Assembly: GCA_944380935.1 (NCBI GenBank)
Contig: CALWJF010000065.1
Location: 1 to 46,294 of the forward strand
Direction of reading: 5' to 3'
Source of the DNA: an uncultured Clostridia bacterium
GTDB taxonomy: Bacteria; Bacillota; Clostridia; Oscillospirales; QAMX01
Length of the DNA stretch: 46,294 nt
Position numbers and translations under genes: made by a program. Shown in pieces: positions 8,376 to 16,791 of this stretch (within the stretch, counting starts at the first letter, position 1; every line of letters begins with the position of its first letter). The notes under the pieces were generated by a model, which was not told the origin of the DNA, did not search any database, and saw only the letters and a list, made by a program, of their open reading frames with translations.

Positions 8376-8404
8376 TTTATACACCAAAACCAGATTTTTG
8401 TCAA
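8376..8404 (-). promoter_or_regulatory. Promoter of the ileS transcript
   Basis: On the minus strand TTGACA (8399-8404), a 17-base spacer and TATAAA (8376-8381). The start would fall near 8369, at the head of the T-box leader. Confidence 0.82.
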
Positions 8405-8511
8405 GTACCGCCCGCAATTTTAGCGCCTTTTTGAAAGCAAATCTGAAAAACTGTCATTTGCACCTGTCCCGTATTTTTATCATAAGGATAAAGCGCCGGA
8501 GGATTACGGAA

Positions 8512-8649
8512 ATGGTCTGTTTTCTACTTCGCATCCCCATACATAAGCCCCGCTTTATGCGGAAGAATAAGCGTATCCTGTATATACAATTTTCTATAAA
8601 AAAGCTTTTGCACTGCACGACAGGCTACCAGAATAGAATATTTTTATGA
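8512..8649 (+). CDS. Possible 45-residue basic peptide
   Basis: A short frame (MVCFLLRIPIHKPRFMRKNK, then a basic, Ile/Leu-rich end) starts at an ATG with GGAGG 9 bases upstream, a good ribosome site. There is no recognisable family and no clear promoter. Except for this frame, 8405-8700 holds nothing I can identify. It may be spurious. Confidence 0.25.
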   Translation: MVCFLLRIPIHKPRFMRKNKRILYIQFSIKKLLHCTTGYQNRIFL

Positions 8650-8756
8650 AATCAAAGTTTATTTAGTGAAATTTAGTTGACTTTTTTCCGTTTTTGGGTC
8701 ATGATATAAAGTGTATGAATTTTCGTTTTTGAAACAAAGGCAGAGGTGATCAAAGC

Positions 8757-9686
8757 ATGAACATACTTCACTTAAAATATGCGGTGGAAATTGCCAATAC
8801 AAAATCCATCAGTAAAGCTGCGGAAAACCTGTACATGGGACAGCCCAACCTCAGCCGCGCGATGAAAGAGCTGGAGGAAAGCCTTGGCATTTCCATCTTC
8901 AAACGCACTTCCAAAGGGATCACCATTACCCCAGAAGGCGAAGAATTTTTGCAATACGCGCGCCGGATTGTAAGGCAAGTCGATGAAGTGGAGTCTTTAT
9001 ATCGCAATGGAAAAAGCGACAAGAAAACCTTTTCCGTATGCGTACCGCGGGCAAGCTACGTTGCAAACGCCTTTTCGGCCTTCTCCGGCCGTCTGTCCAC
9101 CGATACGCCGATAGAAATTATTTACCGTGAAACCAATTCCATGCGTACCATCCGCAATATTGTCGATGAGGACAACGACCTGGGCATCATCCGGTACCAG
9201 GCCTCCTTCGACCGGTATTTCCGTTCCCTGTTCAACGAAAAAAAGCTGACTGCCGAAACCATCACGGAATTTTCCTATGTGCTGCTGATGTCGCGCCAGC
9301 ATCCGCTGGCCGGCCGCGAGGACATCAAACTGCGCGAACTTTCCGATTATATTGAAATTACCCACGCGGATTCCTATGTGCCTTCGCTGCCGCTGATCGA
9401 CGTCAAAAAAGCGGAGCTTTCGGAATATGTAAACAAGCGGATTTTCGTCTTTGAACGCGCCAGCCAATATGAGCTGCTGGAACGGGTTCCGAATACCTTT
9501 ATGTGGGTTTCGCCGGTTTCGCAGTCGCTTCTGGACAAGTACAGCCTGATTCAGAAAAAATGCACCTCCAATAAAAAGATTTACAAGGATGTGCTCATTT
9601 ACCGCAAAGGCTACTCTTTTACCGATTTAGACCGGCAGTTTATCGAAGAGCTCAACCAGGCAAAGCTTGGGCTGGACATGGGGTAA
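8757..9686 (+). CDS. LysR-family transcriptional regulator
   Basis: This 309-residue protein has the LysR layout. The N-terminal winged helix-turn-helix (residues 1-65) contains AVEIANTKSISKAAENLYMG and PNLSRAMKELEESLGISIF, then FKRTSKGITITPEGEEFLQYA and a linker helix. The C-terminal effector domain (~90-300) looks like the two-lobe periplasmic-binding fold (LLMSRQHPLAGREDI). The ATG follows an AGAGGTGAT ribosome site. No divergent target gene is adjacent, so its regulon and effector are unknown. It ends at a strong terminator. Confidence 0.93.
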   Translation: MNILHLKYAVEIANTKSISKAAENLYMGQPNLSRAMKELEESLGISIFKRTSKGITITPEGEEFLQYARRIVRQVDEVESLYRNGKSDKKTFSVCVPRASYVANAFSAFSGRLSTDTPIEIIYRETNSMRTIRNIVDEDNDLGIIRYQASFDRYFRSLFNEKKLTAETITEFSYVLLMSRQHPLAGREDIKLRELSDYIEITHADSYVPSLPLIDVKKAELSEYVNKRIFVFERASQYELLERVPNTFMWVSPVSQSLLDKYSLIQKKCTSNKKIYKDVLIYRKGYSFTDLDRQFIEELNQAKLGLDMG

Positions 9687-9700
9687 TGCAAATAACAGAA

Positions 9701-9727
9701 GGCCGCCGATTGATGGCGGCCTTTTTT
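9701..9727 (+). terminator. Terminator of the LysR gene
   Basis: GGCCGCC (9701-9707), a 7-base loop, GGCGGCC (9715-9721) and TTTTTT. Confidence 0.92.
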
Positions 9728-9740
9728 GGTACTGTCTGCC

Positions 9741-10319
9741 TTACCCTTCCAGATAATCCTTTATCAGGCCGGCGTAATCGCCGACGGAAATCGTGCCGGT
9801 ATCGGCAGACGCTGCGGACAGATAGCCGGCAGGGTACTTATGGGTTTGTATCTTCTCATTTTCATCGATTAATCTTAGATAGATCGGCGTCAGTACATGG
9901 TTATTCGCATCCAGGAAAACCAGCACATGGTCACCCTTTTTTAAAAGTTCAACGCCGTCCACCCTATAGATTCGGTCGTCCAATTCCCCGCCCTGCTGTA
10001 TACAAACAACACTGTCTTTCTCTTCGCCCTTCAGGGTGTGCTCCACCGAAATGACAGCGTCCGTATACACATCATAGGCTACCATATCGGTATCCGGAGG
10101 GCCGAAGGCTACGGTCCGGGCATCCGCCACGGAAGAAACCGTGCCGATGACAATCGTAGACGCAATGTCGCAGGCTTCCTCAAAGCTGAAATCCGCCCAG
10201 AGATTATGTACTTCGATGATCGGTTTGTCGGAACGCTGCGAAGCCTCCATACCGCACCCGGGAAACAGCGCCAGCAACAGGAACATTACAAAAATCAAGG
10301 AAATCCGTCTGTATTTCAT
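9741..10319 (-). CDS. Small secreted lipoprotein, unknown function
   Basis: The product from ATG 10319 is 192 residues; GGGAGGTG lies 7-8 bases upstream. A signal sequence (YRRISLIFVMFLLLALFPGC) ends in the lipobox FPGC. The mature part has features of small extracytoplasmic beta-rich domains: FEEACDIASTIVIGTVSSV, VEHTLKGEEKDSVVCIQQGG, and LLKKGDHVLVFLD. The last resembles extracytoplasmic proteins seen beside secreted metalloproteases, but I cannot name a family. It starts 16 bases after the stop of the metzincin gene, so both are probably one transcript. Confidence 0.75.
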   Translation of the reverse strand: MKYRRISLIFVMFLLLALFPGCGMEASQRSDKPIIEVHNLWADFSFEEACDIASTIVIGTVSSVADARTVAFGPPDTDMVAYDVYTDAVISVEHTLKGEEKDSVVCIQQGGELDDRIYRVDGVELLKKGDHVLVFLDANNHVLTPIYLRLIDENEKIQTHKYPAGYLSAASADTGTISVGDYAGLIKDYLEG

Positions 10320-10335
10320 AGCAAACACCTCCCTG

Positions 10336-10935
10336 TCAAGCATAGATGGAACGATAACTGTCTTTATCATAATTCTTCAAAACACGCTGCTGTGAGTTGC
10401 TCGAAAGAACGGGGCTCATCACGTTGTAAGGACAGCTTCCGACACCGCATGCCACAATGTTTACATCATTATGGCAATGTGCCACACCATATGCATGACC
10501 AAGTTCATGTAATATTACACTCTGTAAATCATAAGCGCCAACTTGCGCGGAGTCTGAAAAAGTATGAGAATTTGATAATCGAATCCAGACATACTGCAAA
10601 TCACCCAAGTCCGGATTAGGGGTTATACGTGCAATGGTACCTGTAGGCAGATAATCGAAATATATTCTGCATTGACTGGTTGAATCATTTGTCAAAACAG
10701 AATTTAACAGTTCCGATCCATCGTCAGCTTGAACATAGCTCCATTTTGTCATCGCAGCTTCTGCCTGAGTTTCCTGCTATGATTCCAAGCCATCACAATA
10801 CCATTCGATTATATGCGGCACGCTCGGCCATTCAAACCCCAACGCATACCGCGGGCCCGCTGCATAAACCGCCGTCGAGGAACAGGCGAAAAGGGCGGTT
10901 ATGCAAATGAGCAGAATTTTCATTCCTTTGTTCAT
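10336..10935 (-). pseudogene. Secreted matrixin-like zinc metalloprotease, interrupted by an in-frame TAG
   Basis: Two frames lie in the same phase, separated only by TAG at 10777-10779. The first part, from ATG 10935 (AAAAGG upstream), is a signal peptide (MKILLICITALFACSSTAVYA) plus about 30 residues ending CDGLES. After the amber codon the same phase continues QETQAEAAMTKWSYV through the catalytic motif HELGHAYGVAH and the Met-turn NVMSP. The whole would be ~199 residues, typical of small secreted matrixin-like proteases. Without read-through, a downstream ATG at 10752 would give a cytosolic fragment lacking the signal. Either a recent nonsense mutation, an assembly error, or amber recoding. 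The lipoprotein gene follows after 16 bases. Confidence 0.82.
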
Positions 10936-11164
10936 TTTACACATGCCTTTTCCAATTTTGCTTCTGCGGACGGGGGATAATCGATAAACCTTCTTCTCAT
11001 ACCGGCAATGTTGTAACTTACATGTAAATTTTACAAAAAATTCAGATTCTGTCAATATTTTTTGTAGTTTATTTCACTGGCGTTGATGATTTTTACTGTT
11101 TTTTTCCGTTTTCCTTCAAACTGTGTTATATCTGCGCTTATATAAAGTTATATCATTTCTCTAT

Positions 11165-11193
11165 TTGCATTTTCTGTACGCTTCCTTTATAAT
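11165..11193 (+). promoter_or_regulatory. Promoter of rex
   Basis: TTGCAT (11165-11170), a 17-base spacer and TATAAT (11188-11193), about 33 bases before the ATG. I see no clear Rex operator overlapping it. Confidence 0.8.
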
Positions 11194-11225
11194 AAGAAAC
11201 GGAATTTAACCAAAGGAGCAAAAAA

Positions 11226-11846
11226 ATGAGCGTTTCGCCAAAACTGTTTACACGGCTTCCGATGTACCTGCATTACCTCAAGCAGATGCCGGAAGAAGTG
11301 GAAAATATATCCGCCACCGCCATCGCTGCCGCGCTTGGATACGGCGACGTGCAGGTGCGCAAGGACCTGTCCGCCGTCAGCGGCGAAGGCAAGCCGAAAA
11401 CCGGCTATGAGGTTTCCGGCTTAATCCGCGCACTGGAAAATTTTCTGGGCTATAATCAGATCAATACCGCTGTGATCGTCGGCGCCGGGAAGCTGGGCAT
11501 GGCGCTTTATGAATATTCCGGTTTTGCTGAATACGGCCTGCGCATCGCTGCGGCGTTTGATAAGGACCCGGCAAAAACCGGCGTCACTTCCAGCGGTAAA
11601 ATGGTTTATCCGCTGTCGGATTTTGAAGATTTCTGTTCCGATGGGGCAGTCAAAATCGGGATCATCACAACCCCCGCCTCCGCCGCGCAGGAAGCCTGCA
11701 ATCTGATGTGTGCAAACGGCATCGCGGCGATCTGGTGCTTCGCACCGGCGCACATCAACGCCCGCGAAGGCGTTATGGTGCAGTATGAAAATATGGCGAG
11801 TTCCCTCGCCATGCTTTCCAGCCATCTGGCGCGGGAAACGGAATAA
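11226..11846 (+). CDS. rex: Redox-sensing transcriptional repressor Rex
   Basis: This 206-residue protein fits Rex. The N-terminal winged helix (residues 1-75) has the conserved RLPMYLHYLKQM and ALGYGDVQVRKDLS. The Rossmann domain has VIVGAGKLGMAL for NAD(H) binding, and the C-terminal helix that swaps between subunits is present. Rex represses fermentation and alternative NADH-oxidising genes until the NADH/NAD+ ratio rises. Its ATG follows AAAGGAG. A GH43-like gene follows after 69 bases in the same direction and may be co-transcribed. Confidence 0.96.
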   Translation: MSVSPKLFTRLPMYLHYLKQMPEEVENISATAIAAALGYGDVQVRKDLSAVSGEGKPKTGYEVSGLIRALENFLGYNQINTAVIVGAGKLGMALYEYSGFAEYGLRIAAAFDKDPAKTGVTSSGKMVYPLSDFEDFCSDGAVKIGIITTPASAAQEACNLMCANGIAAIWCFAPAHINAREGVMVQYENMASSLAMLSSHLARETE

Positions 11847-11915
11847 GCGTGCCCTCCGTCCCTGCGGAGTGCTGTGTTTGCATTTTTATACAAAATCCCG
11901 GAAAGGAGCTTTCGG

Positions 11916-12806
11916 ATGTTATTTACCAATCAGGCGCATCACTGTTTTGCAAAAGACCCGGCTGTTGTCCGCTTTGGCCGGCAGTATTTCCTCTACTACT
12001 CCATGCTGCACGATGATCAATCTTTCGGCGTCGGGATCGCAGTTTCCCCGGATATGGAAAATTGGGCCTGTGCCGGAGAAATCGAACAGACACAGCCCTG
12101 CGAAAGCCAGGGGATTGCCGCCCCGGCCGCGATCATGTTAGATGGGCGCATCCATTTGTTTTACCAGACTTATGGGAACGGACGGCTGGATGCAATTTGC
12201 CACGCGGTGAGTACAGACGGCTTCCATTTTGAAAAAAATCCTGAAAACCCCGTCTTCCGTCCCAGTTCGGACTGGTGCTGCGGCCGCGCCATCGACGCCG
12301 ATGTCTGTGTTTGGAACCATATGCTTTATCTCTATTTTGCTACGCGCGATCATGCGTTTGCCATCCAGAAGGTCGGAGGCGCCTGCGCGGCGCTGGATTC
12401 CGGTTTCGGGCGGGATGCGTGGCGGCAGCTTGCACGGCAGACGCTGGTGCATCCGGAATTTTTATGGGAAGGCGCATGCATCGAAGCGCCGGCAACCCTT
12501 GTCCACAACGGACGGCTTTATCTGTTCTACGGCGGCTCGTATAACTGTACGCCCCAGCAGATTGGCTGTGCGGTTTCCGACGACGGAATCTTCTTCCAGA
12601 AGCTCTTTACCGAACCGCTGCTTCCCTGCGGCGGCCCTCAGGACTGGAACAGCAGTGAATCCGGACATCCCTATGCGTTTGCGGATGACGACGGACGTTG
12701 TTATCTATTTTATCAGGGCAGCGCAGATATGGGAAAAACCTGGTATCTAAGTCGCAAAGAAATCCTGTTTGACCACGCGGGTATCCCGCGCCTGGTCGAA
12801 TGCTAA
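11916..12806 (+). CDS. GH43-like five-bladed beta-propeller glycosidase
   Basis: The ATG at 11916 has GGAAAGGAG about 9 bases upstream; product 296 residues, no signal peptide. Repeated blade motifs are visible: FAKDPAVVRFGRQYFLYYSM, HLFYQTYGNG, HMLYLYFATRD, LYLFYGGSYN, CYLFYQGS. The Asp in AKDPAVV and the Glu in CIEAPATLVHNG are in the positions expected for the base and acid of clan GH-F (families 43/62) or related GH117/130-like propellers. It probably acts on intracellular oligosaccharides such as arabinoxylan fragments, which would suit the esterases downstream; substrate not proven. Confidence 0.75.
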   Translation: MLFTNQAHHCFAKDPAVVRFGRQYFLYYSMLHDDQSFGVGIAVSPDMENWACAGEIEQTQPCESQGIAAPAAIMLDGRIHLFYQTYGNGRLDAICHAVSTDGFHFEKNPENPVFRPSSDWCCGRAIDADVCVWNHMLYLYFATRDHAFAIQKVGGACAALDSGFGRDAWRQLARQTLVHPEFLWEGACIEAPATLVHNGRLYLFYGGSYNCTPQQIGCAVSDDGIFFQKLFTEPLLPCGGPQDWNSSESGHPYAFADDDGRCYLFYQGSADMGKTWYLSRKEILFDHAGIPRLVEC

Positions 12807-12839
12807 TCTATACCTATTGATCTACATTCTTTATATTAT

Positions 12840-12887
12840 ACCGCCGTTACGGGAAACTTCACCTGCAACGGCGGTTATTGTGCTTTT
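12840..12887 (+). terminator. Terminator of the GH43-like gene
   Basis: ACCGCCGTT (12840-12848) pairs perfectly with AACGGCGGT (12867-12875), followed by TATTGTGCTTTTT. Confidence 0.8.
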
Positions 12888-12994
12888 TATATCTCATTGT
12901 TTATTTCTTTTACTTTAAAAAGCGTCTTTATTTTAATAAGTGCAAAAATGTGGGGTGAATTTTATAATTCTGTAAATAATTGACAAACTTTTTA

Positions 12995-13023
12995 TTGACT
13001 TTATGGAAATAAACAACTAAAAT
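12995..13023 (+). promoter_or_regulatory. Promoter of the first CE15-SLH gene
   Basis: TTGACT (12995-13000), a 17-base spacer and TAAAAT (13018-13023). A second TTGACA at 12980 lies upstream. The surrounding TTTTTATTGACTTT is also found at the promoter of the second paralogue. Confidence 0.72.
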
Positions 13024-13068
13024 TATAGGCAGCAAAGAATCCCCCAAAAAAATCATAGGAGGAAAAAA

Positions 13069-16000
13069 ATGAAAAAACTAATTGCACTGCTCACTGCGGT
13101 TGCCTTGGTGCTAACGCTGAGTGCACCCGCGCTGGCTACAGACATGTGGCCCGGTTATCCCGGTCCTGATGAGCTGGAAGTCCAGACTACGATCCCGAAT
13201 CCGTTCAAATTCGTTAACGCAGAGAACGATCCGACGGGTGACGGTTATGTTTCCAGCCCTGAAGAATGGGAAGCCCGCCGTGAAGAGATTAAGGATCTCT
13301 TCCAGCACTATTGGTACGGCTATAAGTGGCCCACCGCAGCTAAGGACGTCGTCGGTTATACCGAAGTGCGCGACGATCCGAACACCGCAAGCTTCCGCTC
13401 CGGTTGGAGCACTGCTACGGTAAATCTGGGTGAAGCCTTTGCAGAACTGACCGCCGCCATTCAGGCCGGCGCTGTTCAAGTCGGCGATGCGACGTATGGC
13501 CCGGAAACAGATGAAGCAGCCGCAAAAGCTTTAGCTATTGAAGCTTGGAATGCCGGCTATACCATTACAAAAGAAGTGACTTCCTGGGGATCCACTGTAG
13601 CAATTGAATGCTGCTTTGTGGATCAGACCGGTAAAATCGATGCGGATTCCATCCCGACTGTAACCATTCCGGTTGCACATCAGGTCGTCAAGATTCAAAA
13701 TCCGGAACTGGGGACCGAAGCAAGCTTCGATATTACGGTTACCGTTCCATCTGACGAACAGCGGATCGCCGCCTGGGGCAATGCGACCGATCCGGTCCCG
13801 GTTATGATCGGTATCGGCGGCACCTTCAGCGCAGACGCTTTGCTGAATGCCGGTTACGGTATCGCCACCTTCAAAACCACAACCATCTATCCGGATAAAG
13901 AAGGCGGAAACGGAAACGAAGACCGCAGCGGCGTTTATACGGATCTGTACCCGTATGACCCGACTGTATATGAATATTCCTCCGGCTCCCATATGGCCTG
14001 GGCCTGGGCGGTAAGCCAGATTATCACCGCTTTGGAAAATGCTTCCGGCACAGAGGGTTCGACCGTAACCTTCGGTGAGGAGCTCGGCCTTGACCCGACC
14101 CGTGTCGGCGTTACCGGACATTCCCGTAACGGCCAGACTTCCATCGTTGCCGCTGCATTTGATGAACGCATCGACGTTTGTCTGCCGTCTGAACCGGCAA
14201 CCGGAAGCTATACTTATAAAGTTGAAGGCAAGATCTTCAACTGGAACACTTCCTATTATCCCGCTGCCGACCGCGTTTACGGAAAAACCGGTCCTACTTC
14301 CAACGGCCTTGGCGGCACCTGGTTCTCCGGCGCAGCGGATATCTTTGAAGAAGGCTACCGCGAACTGCTGCTTCCGTTCGACCCGAGCGAACTGATCGCG
14401 CTCGTCGCGCCGCGGCCCTATTTCGTCGTAACCGGTATCCATCAGCACTGGCAGGGCAACGAAGGCATCGTGGCCATCGTCAAAGCTGCTGCTGAAGTTT
14501 ATGATTATATCGGCGAAACGGAAACCGAAAAGAATAACGTCGGCGTACGCGCCCGTGAAAGCTCGCATTCCTTCTACTACAATTTCGACATCCCGTTTGC
14601 GATTGCGATCCTCGACCGCGAATTCAAGCAGGATGAAAGCGATACCGTCCTGCATGTCCAGGATCTCTATCCGGACGGCGACAGCGCGCAGAACATGTCC
14701 TATCCGGCAAAGGATTATGCCAACATCAGCGACATGACCTCGCATCCGTTCGAAATTGCCAGCGCTTATATGCCCTGGTCCAGCCCCAACAAGTACATGC
14801 TGTGGACGGCGCAGGACAACTTCCTGGTCAATCAGAACGTTACCATTACTGCGCATTCTGACGCACCGGATGTAGATCTGTATACCCCGTCCGGAACCAA
14901 AATCGACGCCGTCTCCCATGAGGGTGAAATCCTTACCTTCACGCTGACGCCGGATCAGGCGGTTTACGGCCGTTATGAACTGCGTACAGTTGGTTCCGAT
15001 AAGGAAAACCGCAGCGTGTACTTCTCCGCCATCAGCCTGTCCGACGCACTGCGCCACGGCACCACCAAGGGCGACGAAGGCGAGCAGAACCGTGTGCTCG
15101 GTTTCTCCAGCCGTCTTGCCAATACCGAGCAGGACCCGCCGGTTGTCTACATCAACGGCGTCGCTACGGATATGAACTTTACCAGCAATCGGAATCCGGA
15201 CGAAGAAACCACCCTTTTCGGTTACGGAATCCAGTTCCATGATAAACTGTTCGCCCGCATCGCCAACGAAGGCTGGGACGAGACCGGTACGTTCAGCGTT
15301 AAGAATCTGAAATTCGTTACGCTGCCCGGCTATGTCTTTGAATTCTCCATGGCTGATATTTATGCTTCCGCAGAGGATAACGGCGAAGAAGGCGCGGACA
15401 AGTTTGTAAAAGATATTTCCTGGCCGGTGGAACGCTACAACAACGGTGAAGCCGAAGTCTGGCCGCCGATTCCTTATGGTCCGGAAGAACGGGCCGCTTA
15501 TGAAGCCGGAAAGACCATTTCCAGACCGGAAGGCCCGGACACCTGGACCACGGACTTCGACGCAGAAATCGTTGAAACCCGTGTGGCAGCCGAAGGTTCC
15601 AATGTCGTGATTACTCTGAAGTTCAGCGAAGCGCTGAATAAGGGCGAATATGCTTTCGGCTTTGATTCCGCATCGAACTGGACAACCGCCTGGAATGAAG
15701 CCGGAGACGAACTGTCTATTACCATCAGCGGCAGCAACATTCAGTCGGATGATGGTAAGATGGATCTGATTATCTTCCGTTTGATGGATCTGGAAGACAA
15801 CCTCATCGCCGGTCCGATTCAGATTGAAATAACGCTGCCGGAGGATTATTCCACCGGTACCGATGACACGGAAACCGATACGGATAAGAGCGCTCTGCTG
15901 AACAAGCAGGATCACAACGCTTATGTCAGCGGCTATCCGGACGGCACCATTCGTCCGGACGCCAGCATCACCCGTGCTGAGGTTGCTACGATGTTCTTCA

Positions 16001-16569
16001 GCATTCTGACGGATGAAGCCAAGGCAGAATATGCGACCCGCACCAACAGCTTTACCGACGTTAAGGCGGGCAGCTGGTATGAAGAAGCCGTTTCCACGCT
16101 CAGCGCCATGGGCGTATTCAATGGGTATAAGGACGGCAGCTTTAAGCCGAGCCAGAACATTACCCGCGCTGAATTTGCAACGATCGCCGCCGCGTTCGCG
16201 CAGCAGCAGGCGCAAACCATTACCTTTACAGACGTTGCGGAAAAGCACTGGGCAAGCAAAAACATTTCTCTTGTCGCCGCCAATGGCTGGGTCACCGGTT
16301 ATAAGGACGGCACCTTCCTGCCGAATCAAAATATCACCCGTGCCGAAGCCATGTCGATCATTAACCGGATGCTGGATCGTAATCCGCAGAGCATTGACGA
16401 TCTCTCCGATACGATGAAGACCTGGAGCGATAACGCAAATACGAAGAAGTGGTATTATCTGACGATTCAGGAAGCAACCAACAGTCACGAATATACCCGT
16501 ACTGAAGATGGGTTTGAGGTCTGGGGCAGCGCTTCTGCAACGGAAAACACCCCGGTTTCGGCAGAATAG
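13069..16569 (+). CDS. S-layer-anchored CE15-like glucuronoyl esterase, paralogue 1
   Basis: Secreted protein of 1166 residues. The ATG follows AGGAGG. The signal peptide (residues 1-23) ends LSAPALA. An N-terminal segment (YVSSPEEWEARREEIKDLFQ) and an alpha/beta-hydrolase domain match carbohydrate esterase family 15: nucleophile Ser352 in TGHSRNGQ, acidic residue Glu465 in WQGNEG, and His500 in SSHSF. CE15 enzymes cut ester bonds between lignin alcohols and glucuronoyl groups of xylan. Middle beta-rich domains follow, then three SLH domains (~949-1125: SGYPDGTIRPDASITRAE, NGYKDGSFKPSQNITRAE, TGYKDGTFLPNQNITRAE) for cell-wall anchoring. Odd: the Lys normally found after GxSRxG is Gln356. The gene ends in TAG with TAA two codons later. 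Confidence 0.85.
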   Translation: MKKLIALLTAVALVLTLSAPALATDMWPGYPGPDELEVQTTIPNPFKFVNAENDPTGDGYVSSPEEWEARREEIKDLFQHYWYGYKWPTAAKDVVGYTEVRDDPNTASFRSGWSTATVNLGEAFAELTAAIQAGAVQVGDATYGPETDEAAAKALAIEAWNAGYTITKEVTSWGSTVAIECCFVDQTGKIDADSIPTVTIPVAHQVVKIQNPELGTEASFDITVTVPSDEQRIAAWGNATDPVPVMIGIGGTFSADALLNAGYGIATFKTTTIYPDKEGGNGNEDRSGVYTDLYPYDPTVYEYSSGSHMAWAWAVSQIITALENASGTEGSTVTFGEELGLDPTRVGVTGHSRNGQTSIVAAAFDERIDVCLPSEPATGSYTYKVEGKIFNWNTSYYPAADRVYGKTGPTSNGLGGTWFSGAADIFEEGYRELLLPFDPSELIALVAPRPYFVVTGIHQHWQGNEGIVAIVKAAAEVYDYIGETETEKNNVGVRARESSHSFYYNFDIPFAIAILDREFKQDESDTVLHVQDLYPDGDSAQNMSYPAKDYANISDMTSHPFEIASAYMPWSSPNKYMLWTAQDNFLVNQNVTITAHSDAPDVDLYTPSGTKIDAVSHEGEILTFTLTPDQAVYGRYELRTVGSDKENRSVYFSAISLSDALRHGTTKGDEGEQNRVLGFSSRLANTEQDPPVVYINGVATDMNFTSNRNPDEETTLFGYGIQFHDKLFARIANEGWDETGTFSVKNLKFVTLPGYVFEFSMADIYASAEDNGEEGADKFVKDISWPVERYNNGEAEVWPPIPYGPEERAAYEAGKTISRPEGPDTWTTDFDAEIVETRVAAEGSNVVITLKFSEALNKGEYAFGFDSASNWTTAWNEAGDELSITISGSNIQSDDGKMDLIIFRLMDLEDNLIAGPIQIEITLPEDYSTGTDDTETDTDKSALLNKQDHNAYVSGYPDGTIRPDASITRAEVATMFFSILTDEAKAEYATRTNSFTDVKAGSWYEEAVSTLSAMGVFNGYKDGSFKPSQNITRAEFATIAAAFAQQQAQTITFTDVAEKHWASKNISLVAANGWVTGYKDGTFLPNQNITRAEAMSIINRMLDRNPQSIDDLSDTMKTWSDNANTKKWYYLTIQEATNSHEYTRTEDGFEVWGSASATENTPVSAE

Positions 16570-16600
16570 TCCTAAACTGCATATTTTTACAACAAATTGT

Positions 16601-16637
16601 ATCGCGTGCAGACAAAATCTGCACGCGATATTTTTTT
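16601..16637 (+). terminator. Terminator of CE15-SLH paralogue 1
   Basis: A perfect 12-bp stem (ATCGCGTGCAGA with TCTGCACGCGAT), a CAAAA loop, then ATTTTTTT. Confidence 0.95.
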
Positions 16638-16719
16638 ACAATAACTTTGCAAAAAAATGTTTTTTAACAAAATTTATCCATTGTAACGGTTTATTTTATG
16701 AAATAAAAACAAATTTTTA

Positions 16720-16747
16720 TTGACTTTTTTTAAAATTCGTTTAAAAT
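16720..16747 (+). promoter_or_regulatory. Promoter of the second CE15-SLH gene
   Basis: TTGACT (16720-16725), a 16-base spacer and TAAAAT (16742-16747). It shares TTTTTATTGACTTT with the promoter of paralogue 1, suggesting the duplication included the promoter. Confidence 0.72.
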
Positions 16748-16791
16748 AGGTGGTAGTCTTCTTTTTTAAAAAACACATAGGAGGGAAAGAC

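Noticed and set aside
8129-8404. Arg-rich minus-strand frame upstream of ileS
   Set aside because: It lies entirely within the T-box leader RNA.
8680-8735. TTGACT ... TATAAA as the promoter of the LysR gene
   Set aside because: The spacing would be about 22 bases, outside the normal range, so I did not call it.
13531-16488. An open frame of about 985 codons on the strand opposite CE15-SLH paralogue 1
   Set aside because: It mirrors the codon pattern of the real gene, has no ribosome site, no signal or recognisable domain, and an equivalent antisense frame exists opposite paralogue 2. The sense strand has clear domains.
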